Of a stretch of DNA of 64,000 bases, positions 1-11,270 are shown piece by piece. Numbering within the stretch: the stretch's first letter is position 1; every line of letters starts with the position of its first letter. The stretch comes from Pyrenochaeta sp. MPI-SDFR-AT-0127. Its lineage: Eukaryota; Ascomycota; Dothideomycetes; Pleosporales; Cucurbitariaceae. The position numbers and the translations under genes were made by a program. Under the pieces are notes generated by a model. It saw nothing but the letters and a program-made list of their open reading frames with translations, was not told the DNA's origin and did no database searches. Location of the stretch: the NCBI GenBank assembly GCA_020747015.1, contig JAGTJM010000026.1:124001-188000 (forward strand). The letters are read 5' to 3'.

Positions 1-530
1 GAAACTACGGACTAGGTCACGAGCCACAAATTCGGAGTGTTCTGTCATACTGAATTATATATCAAGATCGAGGGAATATATCTTTCTCACACAGCTACCG
101 ACCGTACGGTTTTGAAAGGAATATCGATGCCCAACTTCTTGGTGTGACACTTGGTGCTTATTATTGTGGAGGCAGTGAGCATCCATCCTTCATTGTATGC
201 ATTATCTACAAGCTGGGTGATTGGATGCACAAAATAGAAGTGGTGGCCAGCTAATCCATTCCATTGGTGGGGGTGCGTAGGCTATGGCGGCGGCAGCCGC
301 GATGGATTGAGATGTCAGACGAGGCCTGCATATGGATGTTCTGAGTGGTCCAACAGCTCGTTGGGGGCGAAACGAGGTGCGCAGAGCCGCAAATCAGGCA
401 AAGATAAATTCTGCCATAATGGCATCCTGTCTGCACAGATTCGAAGTCAATACTAATTTCAATCGCGTTTGTCATATACTGCGCTTCGATATCCATCAGG
501 AAGTCTCCTTTTACTTGTCCCACTGTTGTT
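1..530. other. Window edge, no supported gene
   Basis: Reading frames of up to 136 codons occur here on both strands, but they overlap each other and resemble no family I know. The stretch probably holds the 5' flank of the AAA+ gene that starts at 531. Confidence 0.5.
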
Positions 531-3138
531 ATGGAATCAGACATTCTTGCTGGAGCCCCTGACCAAGATGTGCGAACCATGAACCAGGGCTCCGACATTG
601 AGGTCTTGCATCTATCTAAGTCTGAATCGCCGACTGATGCTTTTGTGTATGACAACAACACATCAAATGGAACAGTAAGCAGTGTAGCCCTTGTATGGTC
701 CTTCTGTGCTTAAGTAATGCAGGTTCACCAAGACAAAACATCCTCAAACAGCGAAGTGCAAGACACGATACCAGCTCCCATTGCCACGTCTCCAAAGGTT
801 CGTCACAGAGTAGAATATCGGTCATTAAAAGACGATACTTTACTCTACACAAAGGACGAAACCGATGGTGATGGGACGAAGAAGCTGAAAACAGTCCATG
901 AAGGGCCTGTCTTTGACGTCGTAGACGTAAACTACACCTCCGAGACCAAGGACACTCAGAAGAGCGGGCAAAACTCTGATAAGTCTGATGGTTCAGCAAA
1001 TCCCAATATGGATCCGTCGGTAAGGTTTGGAGGGAAACAGTATATCCGAATATATTCACGCTCTATCGTAAATGCACTACAAAGTGTAGTCAACTATTAC
1101 CCATACCGGACTGTGGTCGGACACCCCATTGATATATACGAGCCGTATGCCATTCTCGTACATCATTGGGACCTCCTGGAGCAGTTCCGCGAACAATTTA
1201 ACCCAAATAATACGAATTTTGAAGTTGGTGATTGCGAAGTTAGCGACACTTATGAACACCTTGGATATCTATTAAGTTTCATGGAGATGGAGATGCGAGG
1301 TAAGGTGAATAATGAATACGAAAGATGGAAGCAGCCTGTTCCAAAAGCATCTTTTGAAATGCTCTGGTTATTACTTGCTCCTGGGGCTGATGTCTATTGC
1401 GATGAGGATGATAATGGTTCCAAGGAGCCATGGGTGGTCTCACACGTTACCTTCAACGTATTGAACAAATCATGGAACCAATACGAAGTCACACTGTGGC
1501 AGCTTGTAGGTGATGAGGATTCGCTTCAGCCTGAGGAAGAGAAGTTCACTATTTCTCGTTTTCATGGAGAAAAACCGATCCAGGACCTGGATGTGTTCCC
1601 ATGTCAATACTACACGGATAACGAGAAAAAAAGGAAGGAAATGATCGACCGAGGCAAACTATTCTTCAGTCTTCGTCAAAAGAGGTGTATGTACTACGAT
1701 GGCGAAGGCGATCAATGGCCGCGGCTACCAGTAAATCACCTAGTCTTTGTGACAGATAAATGCTGATGTATCATGCTGTAGTACAAAGGATATGTCATGG
1801 TTGATCCGGTCCAGCAACAAGACACCCTGCAATTGGGTGCCCTGGGGACGCCAGAAGCGGTTGATCAAAAGCCGTCTGTACTTCCTCTCTGCTCTTGTAC
1901 TCGCTGCTTGAGTATGGAGTCTGAACGAACAAGACCTGCCAAGTTTGATGGGTATAAGAAAATCGAGATGAAGAAAGTTACGGAATTGACAGAACATCAA
2001 TATTTCATCTGTACCCGGTCAACTTGGGCATTTGTTCTTGGAATTCGAGAATGGAGTAAGTGATCTCCTTTCTTTTTGCCTCACTTCTAATAACGTTCGC
2101 CAGAACTATTATTCCTTGAGGGCTTTACCGAGCCTAAATGGGATCTTGGCCTCATAGATAGCCTTGTACTCAAACGCCACTACAAAGATATGCTTCAAAA
2201 TCTCTCACGTATGTTCATCGAACAACAACAATCAATCAGCCACAACCCGGCCGAGCATAAAGAAACATCTAATACACGTGTGGTCCCTTGGACGGCGGAC
2301 TATGTGGAAAACAAAGGCAAAGGTCTCGTTTTCCTACTTCATGGGAAGCCTGGTGTTGGGAAGACGTATACGGCGGAATGCATAGCGCACCAAGTACAGA
2401 GGCCCCTTCTTTCAGTTACTTGTGCCGACATTGGGGTTGAGCCTACTGAAGTGGAAGCCAATCTTAACAAATGGTTCAAGATTGCTCGTCGCTGGGACGC
2501 TATTATGCTCCTCGATGAGGCCGACATATACATGGAATACCGCCAGATCCACGATCTGACCAGAAACAATCTAGTGGCAGGCTTCCTCAGAGCCATAGAG
2601 TATTACGATGGGGTTCTCTTCTTGACGACTAACCGGATTGGTACATTCGACGAAGCATTTCTATCACGAATCACGGCGATCTACTATGATGACTTTAACG
2701 ACGATGATAGAAAGAAGATTTGGGGCAATTACTTTGAGAAGTTGGAGCAAGAACGGGGTAAGGAGATTTATGTGCCTCGCTCCACAAAAGAGTATGCGAC
2801 CGATTCAACCGATGTCAAAGAATTGCAGTGGAATGGACGTGAAATTAGAAACGGTGAGTACATTATTGAGTAGAAAAAGTCAATGGTTCCAATGTATCTA
2901 ACAATCACTAGCATTCCAAATCGCTGTTAACCTTGCGCAAGCCGAGGGAGTTAAGGACAAAAATGGCCAAATAGTCGTGAAGGAGAAACATATCGAGGTT
3001 ACCGTTGAGTTGTCGAAAGATTTCAAGAGATATATGAGTTCACTCCGCCAAAAGACTGACAGTGAACGCGCCCGCCTTGCAGGCATCAGGAATGATGAAT
3101 TCAATGTTCCCCCAGTGATGGGCTCAGAGCTTATCTGA
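531..3138 (+). CDS. AAA+ ATPase with DUF7025-like N-terminus
   Basis: Five exons were inferred: 531-674, 723-1730, 1782-2055, 2104-2853 and 2912-3138, giving about 800 aa. All four introns (48-58 bp) have GT-AG ends and keep frame. Residues about 110-480 resemble the DUF7025-type region that precedes AAA domains in many fungal proteins (for example the GADVYCDED and YKGYVMVDP segments). The C-terminal AAA+ module has Walker A GKPGVGKT (about residue 556), Walker B IMLLDEAD (about 608) and sensor-1 FLTTNR, so ATP binding and hydrolysis look intact. The segment EAFLSRI fits the arginine-finger region. This family is common and expanded in filamentous fungi and mostly uncharacterised; substrate and location are unknown. 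The start at 531 depends on the first small exon. If that exon is wrong, the ATG at 717 is the next in-frame start. The domain call is firm; the N-terminal model is moderate. Confidence 0.85.
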
Positions 3139-3518
3139 AGTGTCAGATAGTTTTGTCTTTCTAAAGATATCTGGAAAGCTACAATGGGGGTCGGGGATTT
3201 ATAATCGTTTTATGATCACCAATACATCGTGTGATGGTTAACTTCATCATTTTTTTATTCCCTTATCTTCATAATGGCAAATTTGGATACACAACACCAA
3301 GTGCTCCAGTGTACTACAAAAGACCCTAACAGAACAATCGCTATTTCGTCCTGCCCCCAATCCTCTATCTAATGGAAAGAAAACAAAACTCGAATCGGCT
3401 TCTTGAAAATGTTACATAAATATTGACTCATATCACAGTGTAGTCAATGTTTCCTGAGATTTCCATCTCTCGCAAACACAGTTGCGACTTGAATACTCAT
3501 ATGAAGTATATAGCCCAC
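3139..3518. other. Intergenic, tail-to-tail 3' flanks
   Basis: AT-rich spacer between two convergent genes (AAA+ gene on +, 2EXR-like gene on -). It should hold both 3' untranslated regions. No further feature seen. Confidence 0.5.
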
Positions 3519-4646
3519 TCAGATGGCACGCTCCACAGTATTGATACCATTCTTAATCCATGAACTTGCATATCCTGTCCAGAGAGATAGATGTTCCTGG
3601 CCTGAGCCAAAAGCAGCGACATACTCAAGTATAGGTCCCCTAATGTGTTGCATGTTCGCAGCTGGGTAGAAGGCGAAGTTGTCAACTCCTATGAGAAGGT
3701 CTTTGACATTCCAAACCATCCGCCAGTGCTTTGCATTCCAGATCAAGGTTGGTAACCATGCCATGTCCACCGACAGGTCCTTTAGGGCCTTCTCAGCAGA
3801 TTCGTTGCTATTGAGCGCTACAACCAATCCTATTCCAGCCGTATAGAAGTCCAAAACCTGATCACAGCCGAGCTTTTTGAGGTTCCAGTCATTATACTGA
3901 TACTTCATTGTAATATTTGGGTGTTGTTTGCAGAAATGGACCAGCGTGTAGAGGTCTGGCATCGGTGGAGCGCGGAAGTTGTAATGAGCGAGCATCTTGA
4001 CGTCAGAGCTGATGATAACCGTCTTGAGCCATGAGATCCTGTGTACCTTCATTTGTTTGATGAAATCGAAGAAGCACTGTTCAGAGGACCTGAACCGATG
4101 ATATTCGCTCAATGGCCGGATCGTGGCGGTAATAAGCGGCGTCCATCGAAGTAATTGGCGGGAGAAAAGGATGCTGTTGAATTGATATTCGAGTTCAGCG
4201 GTCTCCAAATATAGCTGCCTGTTTACAAATCGGATTTGATTGAATTCAGGACACTGCGTGGTCTTGTAGTCCTTAAGGTGGGTTCCCTCGATCAATGTTG
4301 GACGACTTGGCACAGTCGGTGCAAAATACATGTATGTTGTTGTCAATGGAGGGTGGGGTCGGAGAGGCATCGGAGAGGACAAAGCATACTCGTAGATCTT
4401 GTTACGGATCTCACTAGGAAGCTGCAGGAGGGGTGATGTCGGCGGAGCAGTTGCGGATAGTGGGCGAGGTGCCATGACCATGGTTCGTAGGAGTACTGAT
4501 CCGAAGGGTGTGTTGATTGGGATTGAGGGGTTGAGACCTGAATTTTCGGTTGAGTCGAGGTTGATATGAAGAATTGGTCGATGGAAGAGGATGGGACCGG
4601 CTTTAATGGTGGTAGGGCATGGCTGGTGAATGTCCATGCTCTGCAA
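3519..4646 (-). CDS. 2EXR/F-box-like fungal protein
   Basis: Single-exon frame of 375 aa. Residues about 73-90 carry LLQLPSEIRNKIYEYAL, the hallmark of the fungal 2EXR/F-box-like family (L-P-x-E-[IL]-R-x-x-I-[WY]). A second conserved stretch follows with QIRFVNRQLYLETAELEYQFNSI, where such proteins usually read L..VCRQ...E.....Y. Members are numerous in Dothideomycetes. The motif resembles an F-box, which would imply substrate recruitment to SCF ubiquitin ligases, but this is unproven for the family. No membrane segment or signal peptide is visible. An internal Met just before the motif (about residue 56) is an alternative start. The gene is convergent with the AAA+ gene and in tandem with the downstream-numbered AMP-binding gene. 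Confidence 0.75.
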   Translation of the reverse strand: MQSMDIHQPCPTTIKAGPILFHRPILHINLDSTENSGLNPSIPINTPFGSVLLRTMVMAPRPLSATAPPTSPLLQLPSEIRNKIYEYALSSPMPLRPHPPLTTTYMYFAPTVPSRPTLIEGTHLKDYKTTQCPEFNQIRFVNRQLYLETAELEYQFNSILFSRQLLRWTPLITATIRPLSEYHRFRSSEQCFFDFIKQMKVHRISWLKTVIISSDVKMLAHYNFRAPPMPDLYTLVHFCKQHPNITMKYQYNDWNLKKLGCDQVLDFYTAGIGLVVALNSNESAEKALKDLSVDMAWLPTLIWNAKHWRMVWNVKDLLIGVDNFAFYPAANMQHIRGPILEYVAAFGSGQEHLSLWTGYASSWIKNGINTVERAI

Positions 4647-4722
4647 TCAGACTCACGCACCACGTGCAGAAATCGACTAGGTGAATGCAATTTTGGCAAA
4701 AATTAACCTTGATACTCATATT

Positions 4723-6436
4723 TCACAGTTTCGCCTTCACCTGAATACCCAGCGGTACATCTTCTTTACTTCTTTCCTTAAGCATGCGCCTTAAGATCTT
4801 CCCGCTCGCACTTTTTGGAATTTCATCGATGAACACAATGCCACCTCTGAGTCTTTTATGGTTTGCAACTTTGCTTTCCATCCATTCGATAATGTTCTTC
4901 GCGTCAGCCTCTCCGGCACTGGTACCCTTGCTCCGAGAGGCCACAACATATGCTCTCGGCACTTCTGTGTGTTGCTGATCATCATTGACGCCGATGACTG
5001 CAACATCGTCGACTAGCTCATTATCCATCAACTTGCCTTCCAGCTCAGCAGGAGGCACTTGGAAGCCTTTGTACTTGATGAGTTCCTTTACTCGATCTGT
5101 TATGTAGAAGTTGTGGTGCTCGTCTTGGAAACCGATATCCCCAGTTTTAAAGAAACCATCCTCAGTGATTGAGTCCTTTGTGGCAGCTTCGTTCTTCCAG
5201 TATCCCTTGAAGATGTTCGGGCCGCTTAGCCAGAGCTCTCCAGCTTCGCCAGGTCCGAGTTCTTTCCCTTCAGCAGACATATACTTCGCCCGCATGTTAG
5301 GAAACATTTTACCAACCGATCCTACAGAGCTGTACCATTCATTCCAGGGCTGTTCAACTGTAATTAGCAAGATGATGTATGTAGTCGCAACATAGGCGTA
5401 GGCTTACCTGAGTGTGTGTCATAGGGCTCGTCTCACTCAGACCGTATGCCTGATTGATCTTAATATTGAGCCTCTTATATACGGTGTCAACCAATTCCTT
5501 GGAGAGTGGTGCTGCACCACTCGTAATCATCTTGACTGAAGACAAATCATAATTGTCTACCATTTTGTCTCTTGATAGTCGCACGATAACTGGAGGTGCA
5601 ACATATATAAAGGTTATCTTGTGCTCCTGCACTACTCGCAGGAAGGTTTTCATGTCGAAAGCGGGCATTACTACGACCTCAATACCGCGATGTAGAGTCT
5701 GATGAATTAATCCAGTCAGGCCATAGATATGGAAGAATGGGAGCACGCCAAGAATTTTGTCCTTTCCGGAGGAATACCAATTTCCAACCGCGCCGTGTAT
5801 AATGAGGAGATCTGCGACAATGTTACGATGAGTGAGCTCTACACCTTTGGGAAGTCCAGTAGTCCCTGATGAATATGCAAGAAACGACAGATCTTCTGGT
5901 TTTGCTCTTCGTCTTCGGTACCGCAGCGCTCCCGATGTTTTGCGAATGTTGGTCCAATGCTTGACGCGATGTGTATCATCTCTTTCTGCGCCTAATAGAA
6001 TGATTCGATCGTCTGGAATGCCAACTGTCTTCGTGGCCTTTAAAGCTGTTTCCAAAAACTGCTTCGTTGTGACAAGTGCTTGTGCGCCCGAATTCTTCAA
6101 CTGGTAGGCAAGTTCATCTGCAGAATACCCTGGGTTTGCTGGGGTGACGATTCCGCCCGCAAAGAAGGTCCCATAGATGACTGGCGGAATATCAATATCG
6201 TTTGGCGCATAAAGAGCTAGAATATCATTCTTCTGCCAATCCCAGAGATTGCGCAGACCTTCGCCGAATAGTGTTGCAAGATCTTTGACATCAGCAAACG
6301 TGTACTTGCGATTTGAGTCGATAGCGCGATATATGACTTTGTCATCCGAAAAATCGCGGGTTTTGCGATCAAACATAAGACCCCAGAGGTCGACATCTGG
6401 TATCTCTACATCTGGGAAAGGAGATTTGGAAGGCAT
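4723..6436 (-). CDS. 4-coumarate-CoA ligase-like acyl-CoA synthetase, peroxisomal
   Basis: Two exons (6436-5408 and 5349-4723) give about 551 aa, the usual length for fungal 4CL-like enzymes. The intron 5350-5407 was set so that THTQ joins PWNEWYSSVGSVGK in frame; a nearer AG at 5358-5359 would break the frame. Motifs in order: AMP-binding loop YSSGTTGLPKG, HIYG and QAYGLSETSP in the adenylation core, KTGDIG and DRVKELIKYKGFQ (hinge and A8), and PKSASGKILRR with the catalytic lysine. The protein ends in AKL, a canonical type-1 peroxisomal targeting signal. Known relatives activate aromatic or fatty carboxylic acids to CoA thioesters via an acyl-adenylate. The exact acid cannot be read from sequence. 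I chose the Met of MPSKSPFPDVEIP as start; an in-frame Met 13 codons upstream (6475) is possible. Confidence 0.9.
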
Positions 6437-7297
6437 GGTGTCGGTAAGGGCCGTGTGTCTGCCAGGAAGCACCAATGATTGTCCTCGCGTGGATTCAGGA
6501 ATTTGAACACCTTAGATTTCTAAATTTGCTTACAGACTTGAAGGACAGTGAACTGAGTCAGTTCGAGATACATGGCCATGCGATGTTGATAGTTCGGGGA
6601 TTGGGCGGGGTACCTCGGCGTTTAGCCTCATGACGTCTTTGCATCCCTGTCCGCTGATCCGAAATGCTTCTGCTCCATAGTCTGTTCATTCTGCAGCAGG
6701 TTCCTGAGCCTCACTTTTTGTCTCGCCATCTAAGAGGGAGATACACTTTATACGAGTGGAGATGTAACATGCGCCAGTAACCCAACGATTTGCTGGTTTC
6801 TCAAGATAACCTACACAATTGGCTCATTAACATTTCACGCCCCAGTGGAGGGCTGTGGATTTTACCATAGAAAAGAGATTAAGTCTGAAAGAGGTAGCTT
6901 CAATGGTGTAGAGTCATTAAAATGGGGTTTCGAGGGCCGTATTAGATATTGAAGAAATATACGGCGATTGTTGATGCTGCTATTCACTTACCCATCTATG
7001 CAAAGGTTATTCTAGTCATAGGAGTCATGGATGGAGAAAAAGGTAAAATTATAACTTTCTAGCATTCTGGGAGTATTCGTATAACATTTCATAACGTAGT
7101 CAAATTTTGACAACTAATTGTTTCAATGGAAATGAACAATAAAAATGTCATTCGTCTACCTTTACCAAGATAAGAAAATCGAGCAGTAAAAATTCAAGCT
7201 CACTTATGTGCGCATCAGTCTGATAGTATAGGTCACCTCAAAGGTGTACTATATATCAGATTCATAGATCCAGCCTCCTTTGCGCCCCGCTCATTGC
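6437..7297. other. AT-rich intergenic region
   Basis: Lies between the start of the 4CL-like gene and the end of the NACHT-ankyrin gene, both on the minus strand. It probably holds the 4CL-like promoter and the 3' flank of the other gene. No open frame worth calling. Confidence 0.5.
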
Positions 7298-10099
7298 CTA
7301 CTTTCTCTTTCCCTTCCTCTTTCTTCCCTTTTTGGGCTCCTTCTTCGGCTCCTCTTCCTCCATTGTGTTCCCAATCTCTAGCTCTGTGCTCACTTCCCTT
7401 TGTTTCGACGTCACCTTGCCCAAAATTTCCTGTATCTCCCTATGTCCCGCTTCACTTGCCAACATCATTGCTGTTTTGCCCTGTCTGTCTGTTGCCTTCG
7501 TGTCTGCCCCTGCAGCTAACAGCAGCTTCACAATTTCGCCGTGGCCTTTCAACGCCGCGATCATGAGCGCAGTCAGATAGTCTTTTTCTGGCCCATGGAT
7601 TGCGGAGGGCTTTTGGTCGATATCCACTTCAATCTCCTTTGCAGACATGTACTCCAGTAGAACTTTCATGACCTCAGGCCGACCAAGCTCAGCAGCGACA
7701 TGGAATGAAGTAATGCCGAAGTGCTTATATTGCATCCTCGCCCCACGCTCTAGAATCTTCTTCAGGTTCATGAGATGTACTGGCGCTTCGGTTTTGTCTT
7801 TATGCAACAGGAAATTCAGGGCGACACCTTCTTCAATCGACTTCCGGTTGAAGAAGAAATCTTTGCGACGCAGAAAGCAACGAAGTGTTTGCACATTTAA
7901 GTGGTTAACAGCAATCCAAAGAGGGGTTTGGCCCTCTTCGTCACTTTGGTGCATGTTGTCATTGGTTATGAGCCTCTCTACCATTACCGGGCATTTGTGC
8001 TGTAGCGAAAGATTCAAGCAATACAGAAGCGCGGTCTTATCTTCCGATACCGCATGCCAAATTTGGGGGACCAGAAGCAGGTCGGCAAGAATAAGCTCTC
8101 CGTGACATGACGTTGCAGCACAGATTAGTTCCACAGCGGTGGATTCGAGGTCCACGATTGGGAGGAGTAGCGCGAGTAGATGGTGTTGACCTGTTTCTAT
8201 AACGTACTTCAAGGCATCTGTGTCATGGGAGGGAATAGCATCCCCTGACGCGGTTCTTTTCAGGAAGGCGACCGTACAGGCGACAATCTCTTCACCTCCG
8301 TTGATAACCGCTCCGTCCAATATAGCTGCCATGGTGGCACGGGAGATGGGTTCGTGGCCGTTTTCATTATCCCTTTCGTATAGCGAAAAGATATCTTCTG
8401 CTATTTCTTTGCTTGAGTGTGCCGCACGAATAACGTGTGAAAGGTTGATGCGTACTTCTGTAGATAGAAGTAGTCTCGCAGTCTCTGTGTAATTTTGCGA
8501 AAGAGCGAGAGCGAGAGGATCGTTTTGAAGAGCGTCAAGCGTGGTTACGTACTTGTCAAGTCGACCCCACAGAGGACTGTCGAAGGTTTTCTGCAACAGC
8601 TCATGTAGATTGAAGAATGCAAACAAATGCAGTACTGTAGTGTGATGGTGCTCTCCAGTATCTTGCTGAGAAATATTATAGTTCATGTACAAGTAGATGA
8701 TGAACCATTTATCTATGGTCAGTGAATTGCGGCTGAAAGTGGTGACGACGAGGTTGAGTAACTCATCCGAGACTTCCATAGAAAGCTTGATGTGTGTGGC
8801 CCAATGCGATATTGCATACTGTACGTCAGATGGAATGGTTTCGAACCAGATGGACGGATCCTCTTCCAGATCCTCTATATCAAGTTTAGGGAGCTCTTGT
8901 TGAATCAACGTCAGAGATTGTCGAGCAAGCACTGCATGAAGAACTGAAGCAACGGGGGACACTGAAAAGACACGCCATATGTTCGAATGAATGCACTGGA
9001 CTATGCCCATATCATCGACCGATGTGATAGGCCCACAAGTTTGCAGACGTTCCAGAATCTCACTTTCTGACTCTTCAAAGAATGTTTGCAGTTGACTAAT
9101 TGTTGGTGGATGACGATACGCCGCGATTCTTTCGAGGGTCTCAGCAACCGTATGTTTCCCTTTAGGTGCCAACTGATGAAAATAATCATCAACTGCTCTG
9201 TGTTTGCGAACTAGAGGTGTATCGGGTTCATCTTTAAGTCGTTCGTCCAGGTCGATCTTTCCGAATACGTCTGAATTGGTAGATGCTTGGCTTGTGACAA
9301 TCAGCTTCAGTGCAGGCTGCACTCCGAAACACTTTTCCTTCGGAAATGGTTTCGAAAAAAGGGTTTCCAGGATTCTAGTACTATCTTCCTCACATTCATG
9401 CAGACCGTCTACGATACAAAACGTTGTGCCACTGTTGTGGTTCTTCAACTCACCCAGTAACGCATTCCACAGGGCGGTCGCATCATCCAAATGAAAGAAG
9501 CGATTTTCGCGGTCGCTGAGCCAGTCACAAACGTCCCTGGTTAGATCTGGCCGTTGGCCCACTAGTTGATAGAGCAGGCCCTTAATTACCGCCTCAGCGC
9601 TGTTGCGGCGATGATGAGGGCGGTGACAGAAAAAGTAAAGGACTTGGATCTTCATCCTAGGTTGTGATCTGCAGCGTTCAAGTTCTTCTGTGATGAATAG
9701 ACTGAGTGAGGTTCTGTCTGTGGAAAGTCCTCCGGAAATCCAAAGGCGAAGTGGATCATCAGTTCTTAGGATGTGTTCCCGGTCCTCTTGCCCAATGCAC
9801 AATTGGTATGCAGTAACATGCTTGATCCATTCGCAATCATGCCACTCGGCCTCAGAGGGGACTAGAGTATTTCTATACTCCGCCGGGTCGAAGGGCTTTA
9901 GAGTTTGTAAACAGTGCTGTAGCACTGTTTCCTCTGTTGAGTTGAAGGGAGTCAACTGGGGCAAAGTATCGCGGAGGCTAGAAAGTGTAATATCATCTGA
10001 ATTGGTGGGCTCGTTGTTGGTAGGATTTTGAGTCTCGTTTTGCACCATGTAAGGGCTACTTAATCGCAGGCAAAATTTGGGATTGAGTTTTGGGGGCAT
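7298..10099 (-). CDS. NACHT-like/ankyrin (NLR-type) protein with altered P-loop
   Basis: Single exon, 933 aa. Residues about 85-240 align by eye with the NACHT region of fungal NLR-like proteins: a DDPLRLWISGG lead-in, then LSLFITEELERC, VLYFFCHR, a RNSAEAVIKGLLYQL helix and a Walker-B-like FCIVDGLHEC. The C-terminal part has ankyrin repeats, best seen at GQTPLWIAVNHLN, FGITSFHVAAELGRPEVMKVLL and the segment with ALKGHGEIVKLLLAAGADTKA. A polybasic tail (KKGRKRKGKRK) ends the protein and could be a nuclear signal. Family members act in heterokaryon incompatibility or immune-like signalling, but no known N-terminal effector domain (HeLo, HET, Goodbye, PNP) is visible in the first 80 residues. 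The P-loop position reads GGLSTDRT instead of a G-x-P-G-x-G-K-T type motif, so nucleotide binding is doubtful. A nearby in-frame Met at residue 18 is a possible start. Confidence 0.82.
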   Translation of the reverse strand: MPPKLNPKFCLRLSSPYMVQNETQNPTNNEPTNSDDITLSSLRDTLPQLTPFNSTEETVLQHCLQTLKPFDPAEYRNTLVPSEAEWHDCEWIKHVTAYQLCIGQEDREHILRTDDPLRLWISGGLSTDRTSLSLFITEELERCRSQPRMKIQVLYFFCHRPHHRRNSAEAVIKGLLYQLVGQRPDLTRDVCDWLSDRENRFFHLDDATALWNALLGELKNHNSGTTFCIVDGLHECEEDSTRILETLFSKPFPKEKCFGVQPALKLIVTSQASTNSDVFGKIDLDERLKDEPDTPLVRKHRAVDDYFHQLAPKGKHTVAETLERIAAYRHPPTISQLQTFFEESESEILERLQTCGPITSVDDMGIVQCIHSNIWRVFSVSPVASVLHAVLARQSLTLIQQELPKLDIEDLEEDPSIWFETIPSDVQYAISHWATHIKLSMEVSDELLNLVVTTFSRNSLTIDKWFIIYLYMNYNISQQDTGEHHHTTVLHLFAFFNLHELLQKTFDSPLWGRLDKYVTTLDALQNDPLALALSQNYTETARLLLSTEVRINLSHVIRAAHSSKEIAEDIFSLYERDNENGHEPISRATMAAILDGAVINGGEEIVACTVAFLKRTASGDAIPSHDTDALKYVIETGQHHLLALLLPIVDLESTAVELICAATSCHGELILADLLLVPQIWHAVSEDKTALLYCLNLSLQHKCPVMVERLITNDNMHQSDEEGQTPLWIAVNHLNVQTLRCFLRRKDFFFNRKSIEEGVALNFLLHKDKTEAPVHLMNLKKILERGARMQYKHFGITSFHVAAELGRPEVMKVLLEYMSAKEIEVDIDQKPSAIHGPEKDYLTALMIAALKGHGEIVKLLLAAGADTKATDRQGKTAMMLASEAGHREIQEILGKVTSKQREVSTELEIGNTMEEEEPKKEPKKGRKRKGKRK

Positions 10100-11270
10100 G
10101 GTTCTTAGAGTTTACCTCTGTACTCAAAGCCGTGTTATTTGGATGAACCTGTATATAAGAGGTCTTTGCCGGACCATAAGATCATGCCGCAGCAAATGTT
10201 TGCGCTTGCCATGCTCACCAGGGCTGTATAAATGTTTGTGAACAAGCTTTCACATGTGCACAAAGGTGATACTGGTAAAGTAGCTGGTAGGGCTCCTATG
10301 GAGTAGCGTCGTACTAGAATGTGCTCAGTGATATTGTGCAGGCAGTTTCAGCATATTCCAGGGGCGTGTTGAAACCATCAGGCCTGGTGTGGGTAGTCTA
10401 GAGAGTGTTTCCCAGCTTTCGCGTCAGAAGAAGGGACCTTCCCTGCATTTACCAAAATTTCGAGTTCCGCGGGGCGCCGTATGGATAGTGTTGTGTTGTT
10501 ATGGGAACCAGGTACGTCCGCGGAACATCTGTCGCGTAAAACCTTTACAGGCGCTGTATGGCTCCGGCATGATATTGCGCGGAAGGGACTAAGGATTCCT
10601 TGGTCGGCGTGTCGTAAGCTCGATGCAGTAAGACACGTATGAGAGACATTGATATGGGTTGCCCTGCAGTGAAAGGGCAAGGCGGACAAGAGAGATATGT
10701 GATAATGGTAGACGATGTGCACTCTGGGTCCTTCGATATGTAGTGATAGCCCTGTCGCATGCCCATGATCCTTGGTGAGCAAATGACCCGTTTTTCTTCT
10801 AGCCTGGAGCCGAGGCGTATACCGTTGCACAAGCGAAGTTGAAAGTAGACTGGTAATGGATATGCGGTGTTGATGTACGATGCAAGCCTCCCGGTTATTG
10901 GTCCCAGCCACCTTGGGACGAATCCCCATTGCATCATGGCTCCGTTGCCCCAAATGCATCGCAGCGCCGATTCTGACCACGCCTGAGCCTGCTCTTCCTT
11001 CCTTTGCTCTCTTTTCTATCCACTCTATCCTTTGTTGTCGCTAGCAGCACAACCGCACCTTCGCTTCTGGTCGCTCTCTCCGTGCGTGCAGTGTTGTCGC
11101 AACGCTGCCCCTCGTAACTACTGCCGATCCGCCCGATCCACAAACAAGCAGGAACTGCTGTTCCCCCGAGCGACCGCCCAACTCCCCAGCCCCAAACATC
11201 CACCCACCGTGAAAACGCCGCTCCTCCGCGCGCATTCGAGCGACCCTGCACCAGTCCAGCAATCCTCGCG
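10100..11270. promoter_or_regulatory. Divergent promoter region
   Basis: Spacer between the NACHT-ankyrin gene (-) and the membrane-protein gene (+). A TATATA stretch at about 10152 lies some 50 bp upstream of the minus-strand start. From about 10990 to 11270 the plus strand becomes C/T- and C/A-rich, typical of fungal 5' leaders. Overlapping open frames here (up to 200 codons) look like chance frames. Confidence 0.45.

Noticed and set aside
10378..10980. 200-codon minus-strand frame upstream of the membrane-protein gene
   Set aside because: Composition rich in His, Arg, Ser and Cys without any motif; overlaps other frames on both strands and lies in a divergent promoter region.
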